From assembly GCA_944320495.1 (NCBI GenBank), contig CALUHR010000005.1, positions 124,001 through 188,000 on the forward strand: DNA of 64,000 nucleotides. Reading direction: 5' to 3'. The notes beneath the pieces were generated by a model. The model saw only the letters and a list, made by a program, of their open reading frames with translations. It was not told where the DNA came from and did not search any database. Position numbers and translations under genes: made by a program. The DNA comes from Candidatus Methanomethylophilaceae archaeon (GTDB lineage: Archaea; Thermoplasmatota; Thermoplasmata; Methanomassiliicoccales; Methanomethylophilaceae). Of the stretch, positions 46,942-55,407 are shown in pieces (within the stretch, counting starts at the first letter, position 1; every line of letters starts with the position of its first letter).

Positions 46942-49900
46942 ATGAATAGCAAGACAGTGGCCATCGTCGCTACAGCGGTGGCCTTCATTCTGGTGCTGTG
47001 CGTAGTGGTACCCGTTTCCGAGGAATCGGAGGCCGCCGACTACAACATCAATGATTCGCAGTCACTGAAAGATAATATCAGCACGATAACCAATGCGATA
47101 GCCTCGCAGTCCGCAACGAGCGCAACATATAACATCAAAATCACCAGCGACATCGAACTGGATTCTCTGAACCTGGATTTCAGTGGAAACAGGACTGAGG
47201 CGAAAAAATACACGATCAACCTCGACATCGGAACCAAAGAGGATCCGAAGACACTGACCCTTGCAGGAACGGAGACGGGGTCGGGGATCACAATCGCCAA
47301 CAACGGCCTCGACAGCATCACGATAAACATCAGATATGGCAACATCATCGACAACCGCACCCCGACGACGGGTCCGATGTCCACAATAACCGTGCAGGGG
47401 CCCGGTGATGGAACCGGCACCACCAATGCCACACTGCTCAACATGAGCGTCTCCTCCACCGTTCCGTCGACCTCCGAATCCAGTTGCATCCTGTCCGTCT
47501 CGGATGGGGCCTCCGTCACGCTCAACAGTGCCGTCCTCAAGACGAACGGGAATGACGGAACCGTAGGGGTATCGATGGAGCCAAACAACGGTTCCAAGAC
47601 CACGACACTGAAGACATACTTCGACACCCTGGTTGAATCGTCCGCCCAGGGAATCCTGACGGAAGTCGGAAAGACATCAATCTCAATGTCCGGCAACACG
47701 CATATCGTCAGCACCGGCTCCAATGCAATACAGCAGGACGGGGGAAAACTCACCGTCAGCAGTGCCAAAGTCGTGGTGGAAGGGGCTGATTACGCCATCT
47801 CCAAGAACGCAGGGGACCTCGCCGTCTCTGGCGGATTAATCAAGGGAACAATCGGTGCCATAGAGAACACCGGTACCAACAAGATCAGCACTACTCTGAG
47901 TCAAAGCGGAGGGGTGTTCAGCAGCGACATATCCGACGCATGCAACATAACCTCGGAATATTCCGTCGTACGGGTCGGAGACAGATTCTACGGATCCTAT
48001 GAGGGAGAAGAACCCGTCGCATCCATTGGAGATGCGAAATACTCGTCTATAAGCTATGTCAACGCCGCGCTCCACAGTTCAGATGCGGATTCGTTCGAAG
48101 TGACCCTGCTTTCCAATACGAGTAGCTCAACATTCACGCCCTTGAATGATGTTACCATCAATCTGAATGGATACAACCTCGCTCTGACCAGAAGCGATGC
48201 TCTCGTGGTGGACGGATTCTCCGTCGAAATCACAGGAACAGGCACTTTGAGTCTTTCCGCCCTCTCTATTCTCGGATCGGACGACCCGAACGCCGAGAAC
48301 TACAGCACGCTGAAGATCGGAGAAAACGTCACCGTCAAAGTGACCAACGCCATCATAATCGGCGAGGCCGACAGACCCCACGGATATGGGGTCGTCGTCG
48401 ATGTGAACGGAAAGATTGACGCTTCCACCGAACAGGGAAGCGAACCCCCTCAGGGAATCACCGTCAACGGAACCCTCAAGGACACCACCGGCAACACCCC
48501 AGTCATCAACGTCAACGGCGAGATTCTCGCGGTCAATAACAGCTACGCAATCTACGCCGCCGGATACGCCACATGGAACATCTACGGCAAGGTATCTGGC
48601 GGAACGGGAATCGAGATCCGCGCCGGAAACGTCAACGTCTACGATGGATCGACGATAACATCAACGGCTGAGGGGTTCACCGAGAAGAAGAACCCCGACG
48701 GCCCGACCATGATCGGTGCGGGAATCGCCGTCAGCCAGCACACCACCAACCTCCCGATCGCCCTGAACATCGAGGGCGGGGACATCTCCGGACCCTACGC
48801 GCTCTACGAGAAGGACCTCGAGGACGACACCGGAACGGAAGACATAGGCATGGAAGTCACCGGAGGTACATTCACCGGAACCACAGCATCCGTGTCCAGC
48901 GAGAACGTCAAGGACTTCCTCGCGGGAGGAACGTTCCTCAAGCAGAATGGCAACGAGACGCCCGTGGCGGACACCTCTCTGAACGAATCCGACCTCCTGG
49001 CGGGGGACCGCACCATCGACGAGGACGGAGGCGTCACCCTCGCGAACGCCGTCGCGAAGGTCGGCTCCGTGGAATACGGCACCATCGCCGACGCCGTCGC
49101 CGCGGCCAAGAACGGCCAGATTGTCACCCTGCTGAAGGATACTGCCGAATCCATAACCATTTCTGGCAAGGACATCACCCTCGACCTCGGGACCTACACG
49201 CTCACCAACACCGCCAATGAGCACACGATCACCGTCGAGTCCGGCGCGACCCTCACCATCCAGGGGAACGGTACCGTCGACAACATCTCCCATGCCAAGG
49301 CGGCCGTCTCCAACGAGGAGGGCGGCACCGTGACCCTGGAGGGCGGAAGCTACACCCGCAGCAAAGAGGCGGGGATGTCTAGCAACGACAACGGAGGCAA
49401 CTCCTACTACAACATCCTGAACCAGGGCACCATGACCATCAAGGCGGGGGTCACCGTATCCCAGAAGGGGGTCTACTCCAGCCTCATAGACAACGGCTGG
49501 TTCGATACCGACGGAATGACCGGCGACCATGAGGCCAAACTCACGATCGAGGGCGGAACGTTCACGGGCGGCAAGTACACGGTCAAGAACGACGACTACG
49601 GCACCGTCGAGATCTATGGCGGCACGTTCACCAACACGGCGCAGGCGACCGTCCTCAATTGGAACGAGATGACGATCGACGGAGGCACGTTCGACGGAAC
49701 TGGTGCTGGAGCGGTCATCGTGAACGGCCATTACGCTGACAGCAGTGTCGGTAGCCTGACCGTCAAGAAGGGACAGTTCAACGGCACAGTCGGAATCAAG
49801 GACGGCGGCTACGGTACTGGGACGACCATCCTCGTAGAGGGAGGTGATTTCGACGTCAGCGGCGACGTGTTCAGCTTCACCGGCGGCGAGCCCGACGTCT

Positions 49901-50652
49901 CCGTGTCCGGAGGTACCTTCAACAAGACCTTCGACAGCAAGTACATGGCACCCGGAGTCACCATGGCCCAGAACCCCGACGGCACCTACGGCGTGGTCGA
50001 ATCCATAACCATCACGTTCGTCGACATCGACGGAACCACCCTCAAGCAGGTAGACATACCCAAGGGATCCTCGGTCCCCGCCGAGGAGATCCCCGCGTTC
50101 GGCACCGCCCCCGAGAACTACGCGTACCACTGGAACAGCGAGGACGTGGTCGACGTCTATCCGGACATCGATGTGTTCTATACGGACACGACCCTCACCG
50201 CGGCCCTTCACATAGAGCCCTTCGAGATAACCGTCGAGGTCTCCGGAAACACCGCGACTGCGGTGTTCGATGTGCCCGTGGATGGCTGCACCGTCAACGG
50301 ATACCTCTGGTTCTACGTGAACGGGGAATCGTTCGAGGATGTCGGATCCGACGCCTCCGTCACCCTTGACAGGGACGGACTGTACTATGTCCAGGTGGAG
50401 GTGGAGGATTCCGAAGGCATCGTCGGCTACGGTATAGGCTACACAGAGTACACCGCCGGATCGGAGCTTCCGCCCTTCATCCCCTTCCCGCCCGAGCAGG
50501 GAGGGGACCCGGTCGAGGTGTATCCGAGCGGAGACAGTAGTTCGTCGTCCGACGATGGAGACGGCACCCTGAAGGTCGTGGCCGTTGCGGCCGCGGCCGT
50601 CATCGCGGCCATTCTCGCCATCGTCCTCGCGTCCACCTACCGCAAGGACTGA
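46942..50652 (+). CDS. Giant adhesin-like protein, beta-helix type, C-terminal anchor
   Basis: 1236 residues. Signal peptide VAIVATAVAFILVLCVVVPV, then long beta-helix arrays with units such as LTIEGGTFTGGKYTVKNDDY, GTVEIYGGTFTNTAQATVLN and MTIDGGTFDGTGAGAVIVNG. Two copies of a linker (A-K-V-G-S-V-E-Y-G-T-I-A-D-A-V and SIGDAKYSSISYVNAAL) introduce new blocks, as in other archaeal/bacterial surface proteins. A PKD/Ig-like domain (TVEVSGNTATAVFDVPVDGC) precedes the common C-terminal anchor. Secreted and membrane-tethered. Confidence 0.85.
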   Translation: MNSKTVAIVATAVAFILVLCVVVPVSEESEAADYNINDSQSLKDNISTITNAIASQSATSATYNIKITSDIELDSLNLDFSGNRTEAKKYTINLDIGTKEDPKTLTLAGTETGSGITIANNGLDSITINIRYGNIIDNRTPTTGPMSTITVQGPGDGTGTTNATLLNMSVSSTVPSTSESSCILSVSDGASVTLNSAVLKTNGNDGTVGVSMEPNNGSKTTTLKTYFDTLVESSAQGILTEVGKTSISMSGNTHIVSTGSNAIQQDGGKLTVSSAKVVVEGADYAISKNAGDLAVSGGLIKGTIGAIENTGTNKISTTLSQSGGVFSSDISDACNITSEYSVVRVGDRFYGSYEGEEPVASIGDAKYSSISYVNAALHSSDADSFEVTLLSNTSSSTFTPLNDVTINLNGYNLALTRSDALVVDGFSVEITGTGTLSLSALSILGSDDPNAENYSTLKIGENVTVKVTNAIIIGEADRPHGYGVVVDVNGKIDASTEQGSEPPQGITVNGTLKDTTGNTPVINVNGEILAVNNSYAIYAAGYATWNIYGKVSGGTGIEIRAGNVNVYDGSTITSTAEGFTEKKNPDGPTMIGAGIAVSQHTTNLPIALNIEGGDISGPYALYEKDLEDDTGTEDIGMEVTGGTFTGTTASVSSENVKDFLAGGTFLKQNGNETPVADTSLNESDLLAGDRTIDEDGGVTLANAVAKVGSVEYGTIADAVAAAKNGQIVTLLKDTAESITISGKDITLDLGTYTLTNTANEHTITVESGATLTIQGNGTVDNISHAKAAVSNEEGGTVTLEGGSYTRSKEAGMSSNDNGGNSYYNILNQGTMTIKAGVTVSQKGVYSSLIDNGWFDTDGMTGDHEAKLTIEGGTFTGGKYTVKNDDYGTVEIYGGTFTNTAQATVLNWNEMTIDGGTFDGTGAGAVIVNGHYADSSVGSLTVKKGQFNGTVGIKDGGYGTGTTILVEGGDFDVSGDVFSFTGGEPDVSVSGGTFNKTFDSKYMAPGVTMAQNPDGTYGVVESITITFVDIDGTTLKQVDIPKGSSVPAEEIPAFGTAPENYAYHWNSEDVVDVYPDIDVFYTDTTLTAALHIEPFEITVEVSGNTATAVFDVPVDGCTVNGYLWFYVNGESFEDVGSDASVTLDRDGLYYVQVEVEDSEGIVGYGIGYTEYTAGSELPPFIPFPPEQGGDPVEVYPSGDSSSSSDDGDGTLKVVAVAAAAVIAAILAIVLASTYRKD

Positions 50653-50661
50653 TGGATAAAC

Positions 50662-50700
50662 GAGGTTCTCCGAACCTCCCTTACCGCCCCTTCGGGGCGG
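50662..50700 (+). terminator. Twin-hairpin 3' end of adhesin cassette 2
   Basis: GAGGTTC-TCC-GAACCTC (50662-50678) then CCGCCCC-TTC-GGGGCGG (50684-50700), followed by TTTCTC. The arms differ from cassette 1 by compensating changes, so the structure, not the sequence, is conserved. Confidence 0.85.
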
Positions 50701-50712
50701 TTTCTCACCATA

Positions 50713-50824
50713 CCCTCTTAAGACCCCATAGCACGATTCTCCCCCCGCATGAAAATGCACGCGGGGGGGGGGCGACCGATTCTGTCTTCCCTCCTCGTCC
50801 TCCGCATAAAAAGGAGGGAAACGA
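50713..50824 (+). promoter_or_regulatory. Adhesin promoter and leader 3: poly-G (10) plus SD-sequestering hairpin
   Basis: A TATA-like CTCTTAAGACC at about 50715, then CCCCCCGCATGAAAATGCACGC and 10 G (50763-50772) in which C6, GCAT/ATGC and the G run can pair. CCTCC (50799-50803), nine-base loop GCATAAAAA, GGAGG (50813-50817), ATG 50825. Spacer and loop differ from leaders 1-2, but the plan is the same. Confidence 0.8.
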
Positions 50825-52333
50825 ATGAACAGAGCAGCTTTTGCGGCCATTCTCATAGCCGCCATCACCGCCCTGTCCATGATGGTATCCATGCCATCGA
50901 TGGAGGCCGAGGTTACGGACACCTGGGACGGTACCGCCGACATATCATGGTATGACGGCATGAAAACCGAGTATCATATCGACACGGCGGAGAAGCTTGC
51001 CGGACTGGCACAGATCGTGAATGGGGATCCAGCCGAAGAGTTGGAAGGGATCACGGTATACCTCGATGCCGACCTAGACATATCCGGGCATGAATGGGAT
51101 GCCATCGGACAGGGGAACAACGCATCTGGATTCTTCGGAGGGATATTCGACGGACAGGGGCACGAGGTCAGGGGACTGACCCAGCACGAGGCTGAAAGCA
51201 TCGGCCTGTTCTCCGTTATAGGGATGAGCGGTGCCGTCAGGAACCTCGGCGTAACGGAAGCCGACATCGATTACACCGGGAATCGCCTGGATGCCGGCAT
51301 CCTCGCGTCGTGGGTCGACGGAGGGGTGATCGAGGATTGCTACTCGACTGGTTCGATGTACATCGGAATGAACATGCTGATCGGAGGCCTCATCGGCCAG
51401 TGCACCGCGGGTGCGAGAGTCATAGGATGCTACTCCTCTGCCGATGTGACCGTAAACACGCCTGGGGAGGATATGACGGTTGGCGGCGTCATCGGACAAT
51501 GGGAGAATTCCACCGATGCGTCCCTGATCAAGGACTGCTACTTCTCAGGAAGCATACATGAGATAGGAGCCGGAGGCGCCGCGGTGGGCGGGATACTGGG
51601 GGCCAACTTCGATTTCTCCGGTCAGCCCGGCGTAGACATCGAGGGATGCTTCGTGACCGCGACAGACCTCGTAAGTTCTAACATGGACAACATCCTCTGG
51701 ATCGGGGCGTTAGTGGACGGCAACGTCTCGAATTGCTACTGGCCATCGGAGCCGGAAGAGCGTATGACCGTCGTCAAGATGGTGGTGGACTGGGATGCAG
51801 GTACCGCATCGGCCGATCCGGATTTCGATCAGAGCACCTGCGGCAGTGCCGTCACCGACTTCTCGACGGACGAGTTCCTCCAGACCCTCAATGGCGGAGG
51901 GGACACATGGATCGCGGGTCCGGACGGACATCCCATCCATTCCTGGGACGCCGTCAACCACCCCGCGGACTACTCCGAGGTGGAGGAGGCAGTCGCCATC
52001 GCTGGAGGGATGGATAGCTCCGACTACTCGAACTGGGAAACCGTTCAGTCCGCCATCGACGCCGTCGACTATGGCCTCACGTTCGACAGGCAGGCGGAGG
52101 TCGACGCCATGGCCCAGGTAATCCTGGATTCGATTGACGGTCTGGAACACGCTCTGCCTCCATTCATACCGTTCCCGCCCGAGCAGGGAGGGGACCCCGT
52201 AGAGGTGTATCCCAGCCAGGACAGCGATTCATCCGATGAGGATGGATCCATGAAGGTAGTCGCAGTCGCGGCCGCCGCTGTGATTGCGGCGATTCTCGCA
52301 ATCGTGCTGGCGTCCACATATCGTCACGACTAA
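50825..52333 (+). CDS. Adhesin-like protein with GLUG repeats, C-terminal anchor
   Basis: 502 residues. Signal peptide AAFAAILIAAITALSMMVSM. GLUG-type repeats follow: GIFDGQGHEVRGLT, IGLFSVIGMSGAVRNLGVTE, LIGGLIGQCTAGARVIGCYS and VGGVIGQWENSTDASLIKDC. Then a FIVAR-like helical segment (SAIDAVDYGLTFDRQAEVDA) and the shared anchor. Smaller and of different repeat type than cassettes 1-2, yet the same leader plan, anchor and 3' end. Confidence 0.85.
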   Translation: MNRAAFAAILIAAITALSMMVSMPSMEAEVTDTWDGTADISWYDGMKTEYHIDTAEKLAGLAQIVNGDPAEELEGITVYLDADLDISGHEWDAIGQGNNASGFFGGIFDGQGHEVRGLTQHEAESIGLFSVIGMSGAVRNLGVTEADIDYTGNRLDAGILASWVDGGVIEDCYSTGSMYIGMNMLIGGLIGQCTAGARVIGCYSSADVTVNTPGEDMTVGGVIGQWENSTDASLIKDCYFSGSIHEIGAGGAAVGGILGANFDFSGQPGVDIEGCFVTATDLVSSNMDNILWIGALVDGNVSNCYWPSEPEERMTVVKMVVDWDAGTASADPDFDQSTCGSAVTDFSTDEFLQTLNGGGDTWIAGPDGHPIHSWDAVNHPADYSEVEEAVAIAGGMDSSDYSNWETVQSAIDAVDYGLTFDRQAEVDAMAQVILDSIDGLEHALPPFIPFPPEQGGDPVEVYPSQDSDSSDEDGSMKVVAVAAAAVIAAILAIVLASTYRHD

Positions 52334-52342
52334 TCCATAAAC

Positions 52343-52383
52343 GAGACCCGAAGGGTCTCCCTTACCGCCCCCATCGGGGGCGG
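52343..52383 (+). terminator. Twin-hairpin 3' end of adhesin cassette 3
   Basis: GAGACCC-GAA-GGGTCTC (52343-52359) then CCGCCCCC-ATC-GGGGGCGG (52365-52383). Again compensating base changes against cassettes 1 and 2. Confidence 0.85.
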
Positions 52384-52400
52384 GACATCCCGTTCTGAAA

Positions 52401-52503
52401 TTGCTATGTTATAACACATCATTCTCCCTTTCAAATTGAATTTGCTATGTTATAACACATCATTTTCAAAATCAATTTATAATCCGATGTGATACAACAC
52501 ATC
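52401..52503 (+). promoter_or_regulatory. Repeated operator and TATA box of the DUF4143-type ATPase
   Basis: A 23-bp repeat with core GCTATGTTATAACACATCAT occurs at 52401-52423 and 52442-52464; a third, imperfect copy (ATGTGATACAACACATCAT) at 52487-52505 covers the start codon. The core TGTTATAACA is palindromic. TTTATAAT (52476-52483) sits ~25 nt before ATG 52504, so the message is leaderless and the repeats flank the promoter, as for an autorepressed gene. Confidence 0.8.
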
Positions 52504-53709
52504 ATGTCCTCCGAAACCCCCATCCCCCGCGAACACTACATGGAACGCATCCGCCAAGCCCGCGACACCCCTTTCATCAAGGTCCTCACGGGCATCCGCA
52601 GGTGCGGCAAGTCCACCCTCCTGGGCATGTTCATCGACGAGCTCAGGGCGTCCGGCGTCGCCGACGACAGGATCTTCTCCGTCAACCTGGACGACGAGGG
52701 GTGCGGCATCGGAACCTACGCGGAACTCATCTCAGCCGTCGAATCCCATATCCCCGAACTCGAAGGCTCCTACATCTTCCTGGACGAGGTCCAGAACATC
52801 CCCGAGTGGGAGCGCGCCGTCTCCACGTTCTACGTCCGCAAGGCGGACGTGTACATCACCGGCTCCAACTCGAACATGCTGTCCTCGGAGCTGGCCACCA
52901 AGCTCTCGGGCAGGGCGCTGGAGATTCCCGTCCGCCCTCTCGTCTTCTCCGAGTACGTCGGGTTCCGCGGGATCGACGACCGCCGCAGGCTGTTCGAGGA
53001 CTACATCCGCTACGGCGGGTTCCCCGCCGTCGCCCTGATGATGGATCGGATGCCCACGCAGGTGCCGTCCGTCCTCGAGGGGATCTACAACACCGTGTTC
53101 AACAAGGATGTAGCAGGGAGACACGAGATCCGCGGGACCGCCACAATCTCCAACCTCTGCCGCTACATGATGCGGAACATCGGCGACCGCACCTCCGCCC
53201 GCGGTGCGGCCGAGTACCTTACGAGCAAAGGGCTCCGCACCCAGCCCGCGACCATCGAGCAGTACATCGGCTTCCTGGAGGAGGCCATGCTGTTCTCCAG
53301 GGCCAAGCGCCTGGACTCCAAGACGAAGGAGTACCTCCGCACCTCGGACAAGTACTACGTCTCGGACCTGGGCATCAGGAACGTCCTGGTGCCGTTCACG
53401 CCGAACGACCTGGACGGCATCCTCGAGAACGTCGTCTACAACGAGCTCCTGTACAGGTACGGAGGGGCCGTCGTCGTGTCCGTGGGGAACACCGAGGTGG
53501 ACTTCATGACCGAGCCCTCGGAACCCGCGTCGTACTACCAGGCGTCGGTGAGCGTTGCCAACCCGGAGACGCTGGAGAGGGAGCTACGCTCCCTCCGGGC
53601 GCTGGACGACAACTACCCGAAGACGGTGGTGACGCTGGAGAGGTACCCGATCCCCGACGTCGGGGGCATCGCCGTGAGGGAGGTCGTCGATTGGCTGCTG
53701 GAGGGATGA
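52504..53709 (+). CDS. AAA ATPase of the DUF4143 family
   Basis: 401 residues. Walker A TGIRRCGKSTLL, Walker B YIFLDEVQNIPEWE, sensor-like VYITGSNSNMLSSELATKLS, then the DUF4143 domain with FEDYIRYGGFPAVA and YYVSDLGIRNVL...LENVVYNEL. The family is widespread in archaea and bacteria, often in many copies and near mobile DNA; its role is not settled. Start ATG 52504 is preferred over GTG 52489 because of the TATA spacing. Confidence 0.9.
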   Translation: MSSETPIPREHYMERIRQARDTPFIKVLTGIRRCGKSTLLGMFIDELRASGVADDRIFSVNLDDEGCGIGTYAELISAVESHIPELEGSYIFLDEVQNIPEWERAVSTFYVRKADVYITGSNSNMLSSELATKLSGRALEIPVRPLVFSEYVGFRGIDDRRRLFEDYIRYGGFPAVALMMDRMPTQVPSVLEGIYNTVFNKDVAGRHEIRGTATISNLCRYMMRNIGDRTSARGAAEYLTSKGLRTQPATIEQYIGFLEEAMLFSRAKRLDSKTKEYLRTSDKYYVSDLGIRNVLVPFTPNDLDGILENVVYNELLYRYGGAVVVSVGNTEVDFMTEPSEPASYYQASVSVANPETLERELRSLRALDDNYPKTVVTLERYPIPDVGGIAVREVVDWLLEG

Positions 53710-53824
53710 GGTTCCGAGAACCTACCGCGATGACGGCACGCGTCGTGCGTTCCCTGGCATCGGTTAAATACGCATCGGGCGATGGTTCCTCAGAGGTCCA
53801 GAAATATCTTTCCTACGTCCGTCC

Positions 53825-54109
53825 AAGAGGAAGACCGCTCCCAAACCCACCCCGCTCCAGATCGCGATCAGGGACGTCGATGGCAAAAACTACATAACCA
53901 TCGACGACGACAAGGTCCCCATAGTCGATGTCATGTGTACCCTCTGGTATGTGGAGGTGGATGATCTGGGGGAGATCACGGCCACGGAGAGGGGACGCGG
54001 GATCATGGATGGGACCATAAAGACCGATTATACAGTCCCCCGGTTCCTCATAGGCTACATGGCCGAGAGGGAGGGCTGCCGGTGTGGTACGGCTGGATCC
54101 CAATCCTGA
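53825..54109 (+). pseudogene. Small gene without a usable start, probably frameshifted
   Basis: The frame KPTPLQIAIRDVDGKNYITI, then KVPIVDVMCTLWYVEVDDLG and DYTVPRFLIGYMAEREGCRC has coding-like codon use. No ATG, GTG or TTG opens it; the nearest ATG (53782, with a TTAAATA element before it) is in another frame. A one-base change around 53785-53825 would join them. An internal ATG could give a 58-aa protein. The last 28 nt overlap the next gene. Confidence 0.4.
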
Positions 54110-55086
54110 GCGACGGCGACATCCCGCTGGTGAGGGGACATCCGCCGAGACTCGGCAGGAGATACTCCCTGGACGGGACCGATGACGACGGCACGATGCA
54201 CGTGCTCTACAACTCGCCGACGGGGGCCGAAACGATATCGGTCGACCTGGTGGGCGGTTTCATACGTCTGGACGGATTCCGCGAGACGAAGGACAGGGGC
54301 AACTACACCGCGATCAACAGGCTGTACAGGATCCTGAAGGAAAGCTACCATCTGGATGTGACGCACGGTCCCGGCGGCGGGCTGTCGGTTGTCAAGGCGG
54401 ACAGTCTGGAGGATGCCGTATTCAAAACCGCCGATATGATCGTGCGGAACGGCGAGAGTTTCCTGCTCAACGTGGGCGGAGTGACGGATGTGACGACCCT
54501 CCGCTCGATATACACACAGAGCAGGGGCTGCGTCGAATACGGGCTCGCCTTCATCCAACGTTATGGAGACATCCTCGGGGATGCGGGCAGGGGGTATCTC
54601 GAACGTCTGACGTCGCTGTCCCGTTTCATCGACACGATCTACGGAACCAAGCGCGACGAGATACAGGACGAATTGGCGTATCAGAACAAGACCCTCTCGG
54701 AGTCCATGATGAAGCTCTCCAGGAACACCGAACGACTGTCGGTGGCCGTGATAGCGCTCACCGTGGTGTCGGCGATCCTGTCGTATGTGGCGCTGATAGA
54801 GGGCGGGGGAAGGGACATTACATGGGCCGTATCCGTCAGAGTCGTCGTAATAGGGGTCTTCGTGGCAATCGTGATCGGCTATGAATTGTGGAGACGTGGA
54901 AAGGACTCCGAGGAGCCGGAAGATGAGGAGTTCAGACGATCGGATGGGATCGGCGGACCTCGGACCCCCTCGGCGGCTGACGCCGCCGGAGGGACGGTAT
55001 GCGATCCCTTCGGATCGGGGAGGCCGTGCGTCGGGAACGGCGGCGAACACCTTCCGGCCGCCGCCATCCCCTCCGCGACGGGATGA
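54082..55086 (+). CDS. Membrane protein with two C-terminal spans
   Basis: 334 residues from GTG. A soluble N-terminal ~225 residues (TISVDLVGGFIRLDGFRETK; YNSPTGAETI; MIVRNGESFLLNVGGVTDVT) contains a coiled-coil-like stretch (LAYQNKTLSESMMKLSRNTE), then spans SVAVIALTVVSAILSYVALI and VRVVVIGVFVAIVIGYELWR. The final ~60 residues are low-complexity and may not be functional. Not recognised. Confidence 0.55.
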   Translation: MWYGWIPILSDGDIPLVRGHPPRLGRRYSLDGTDDDGTMHVLYNSPTGAETISVDLVGGFIRLDGFRETKDRGNYTAINRLYRILKESYHLDVTHGPGGGLSVVKADSLEDAVFKTADMIVRNGESFLLNVGGVTDVTTLRSIYTQSRGCVEYGLAFIQRYGDILGDAGRGYLERLTSLSRFIDTIYGTKRDEIQDELAYQNKTLSESMMKLSRNTERLSVAVIALTVVSAILSYVALIEGGGRDITWAVSVRVVVIGVFVAIVIGYELWRRGKDSEEPEDEEFRRSDGIGGPRTPSAADAAGGTVCDPFGSGRPCVGNGGEHLPAAAIPSATG

Positions 55087-55407
55087 TCCCTGCAAGGAAG
55101 GCATCCGTTCCGCGTGCCCGATTCGCGGTCGCTGTCTTCAAATCCCGGCGATGCCTGGCAATCTCTGGCCGTGACGCGATCCCCGAGTTCACGATGGGCT
55201 ATCGGGGACAGCAGGGTGGTATTTCCTCAGTAGGTTTCGCAGTCGGCGTCACGGCCGCCTTCCGATCTCTCAATCCGCTGGCACACCCTCTGCCCGTCAT
55301 CCGTTCTTAAACGGTTCCCATCCCATTGTTCCAGCTCCCTTACCCCGCTTATACCGAAACTCTCGAAGATTCAACCGCCCGGCCCACCTTGGGCGGGAGG
55401 ACTTTAA
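55087..55407 (+). promoter_or_regulatory. Intergenic region and promoter of the S-layer-like gene
   Basis: I see no gene in 55087-55330. TTCTTAAACGG (about 55304) and CGCTTATACCG (about 55346-55356) are TATA-like; the second would start transcription near 55380. Just before the ATG, CCGCCC-(11 nt)-GGGCGG forms a hairpin whose 3' side runs into the Shine-Dalgarno GGGAGGAC, so SD masking may occur here as well. Confidence 0.5.

Noticed and set aside
48661-50961. Long minus-strand open frame (766 codons) opposite the giant adhesin
   Set aside because: It is antisense to a gene with a clear signal peptide, repeats and anchor; high GC and strong codon bias create such long shadows. Its translation is Val/Gly/Asp-rich without domains.
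52401-52464. 23-bp repeats as a mini-CRISPR
   Set aside because: Only two full copies with an 18-bp gap, palindromic core, and a promoter between them and the gene; operator sites explain them better.
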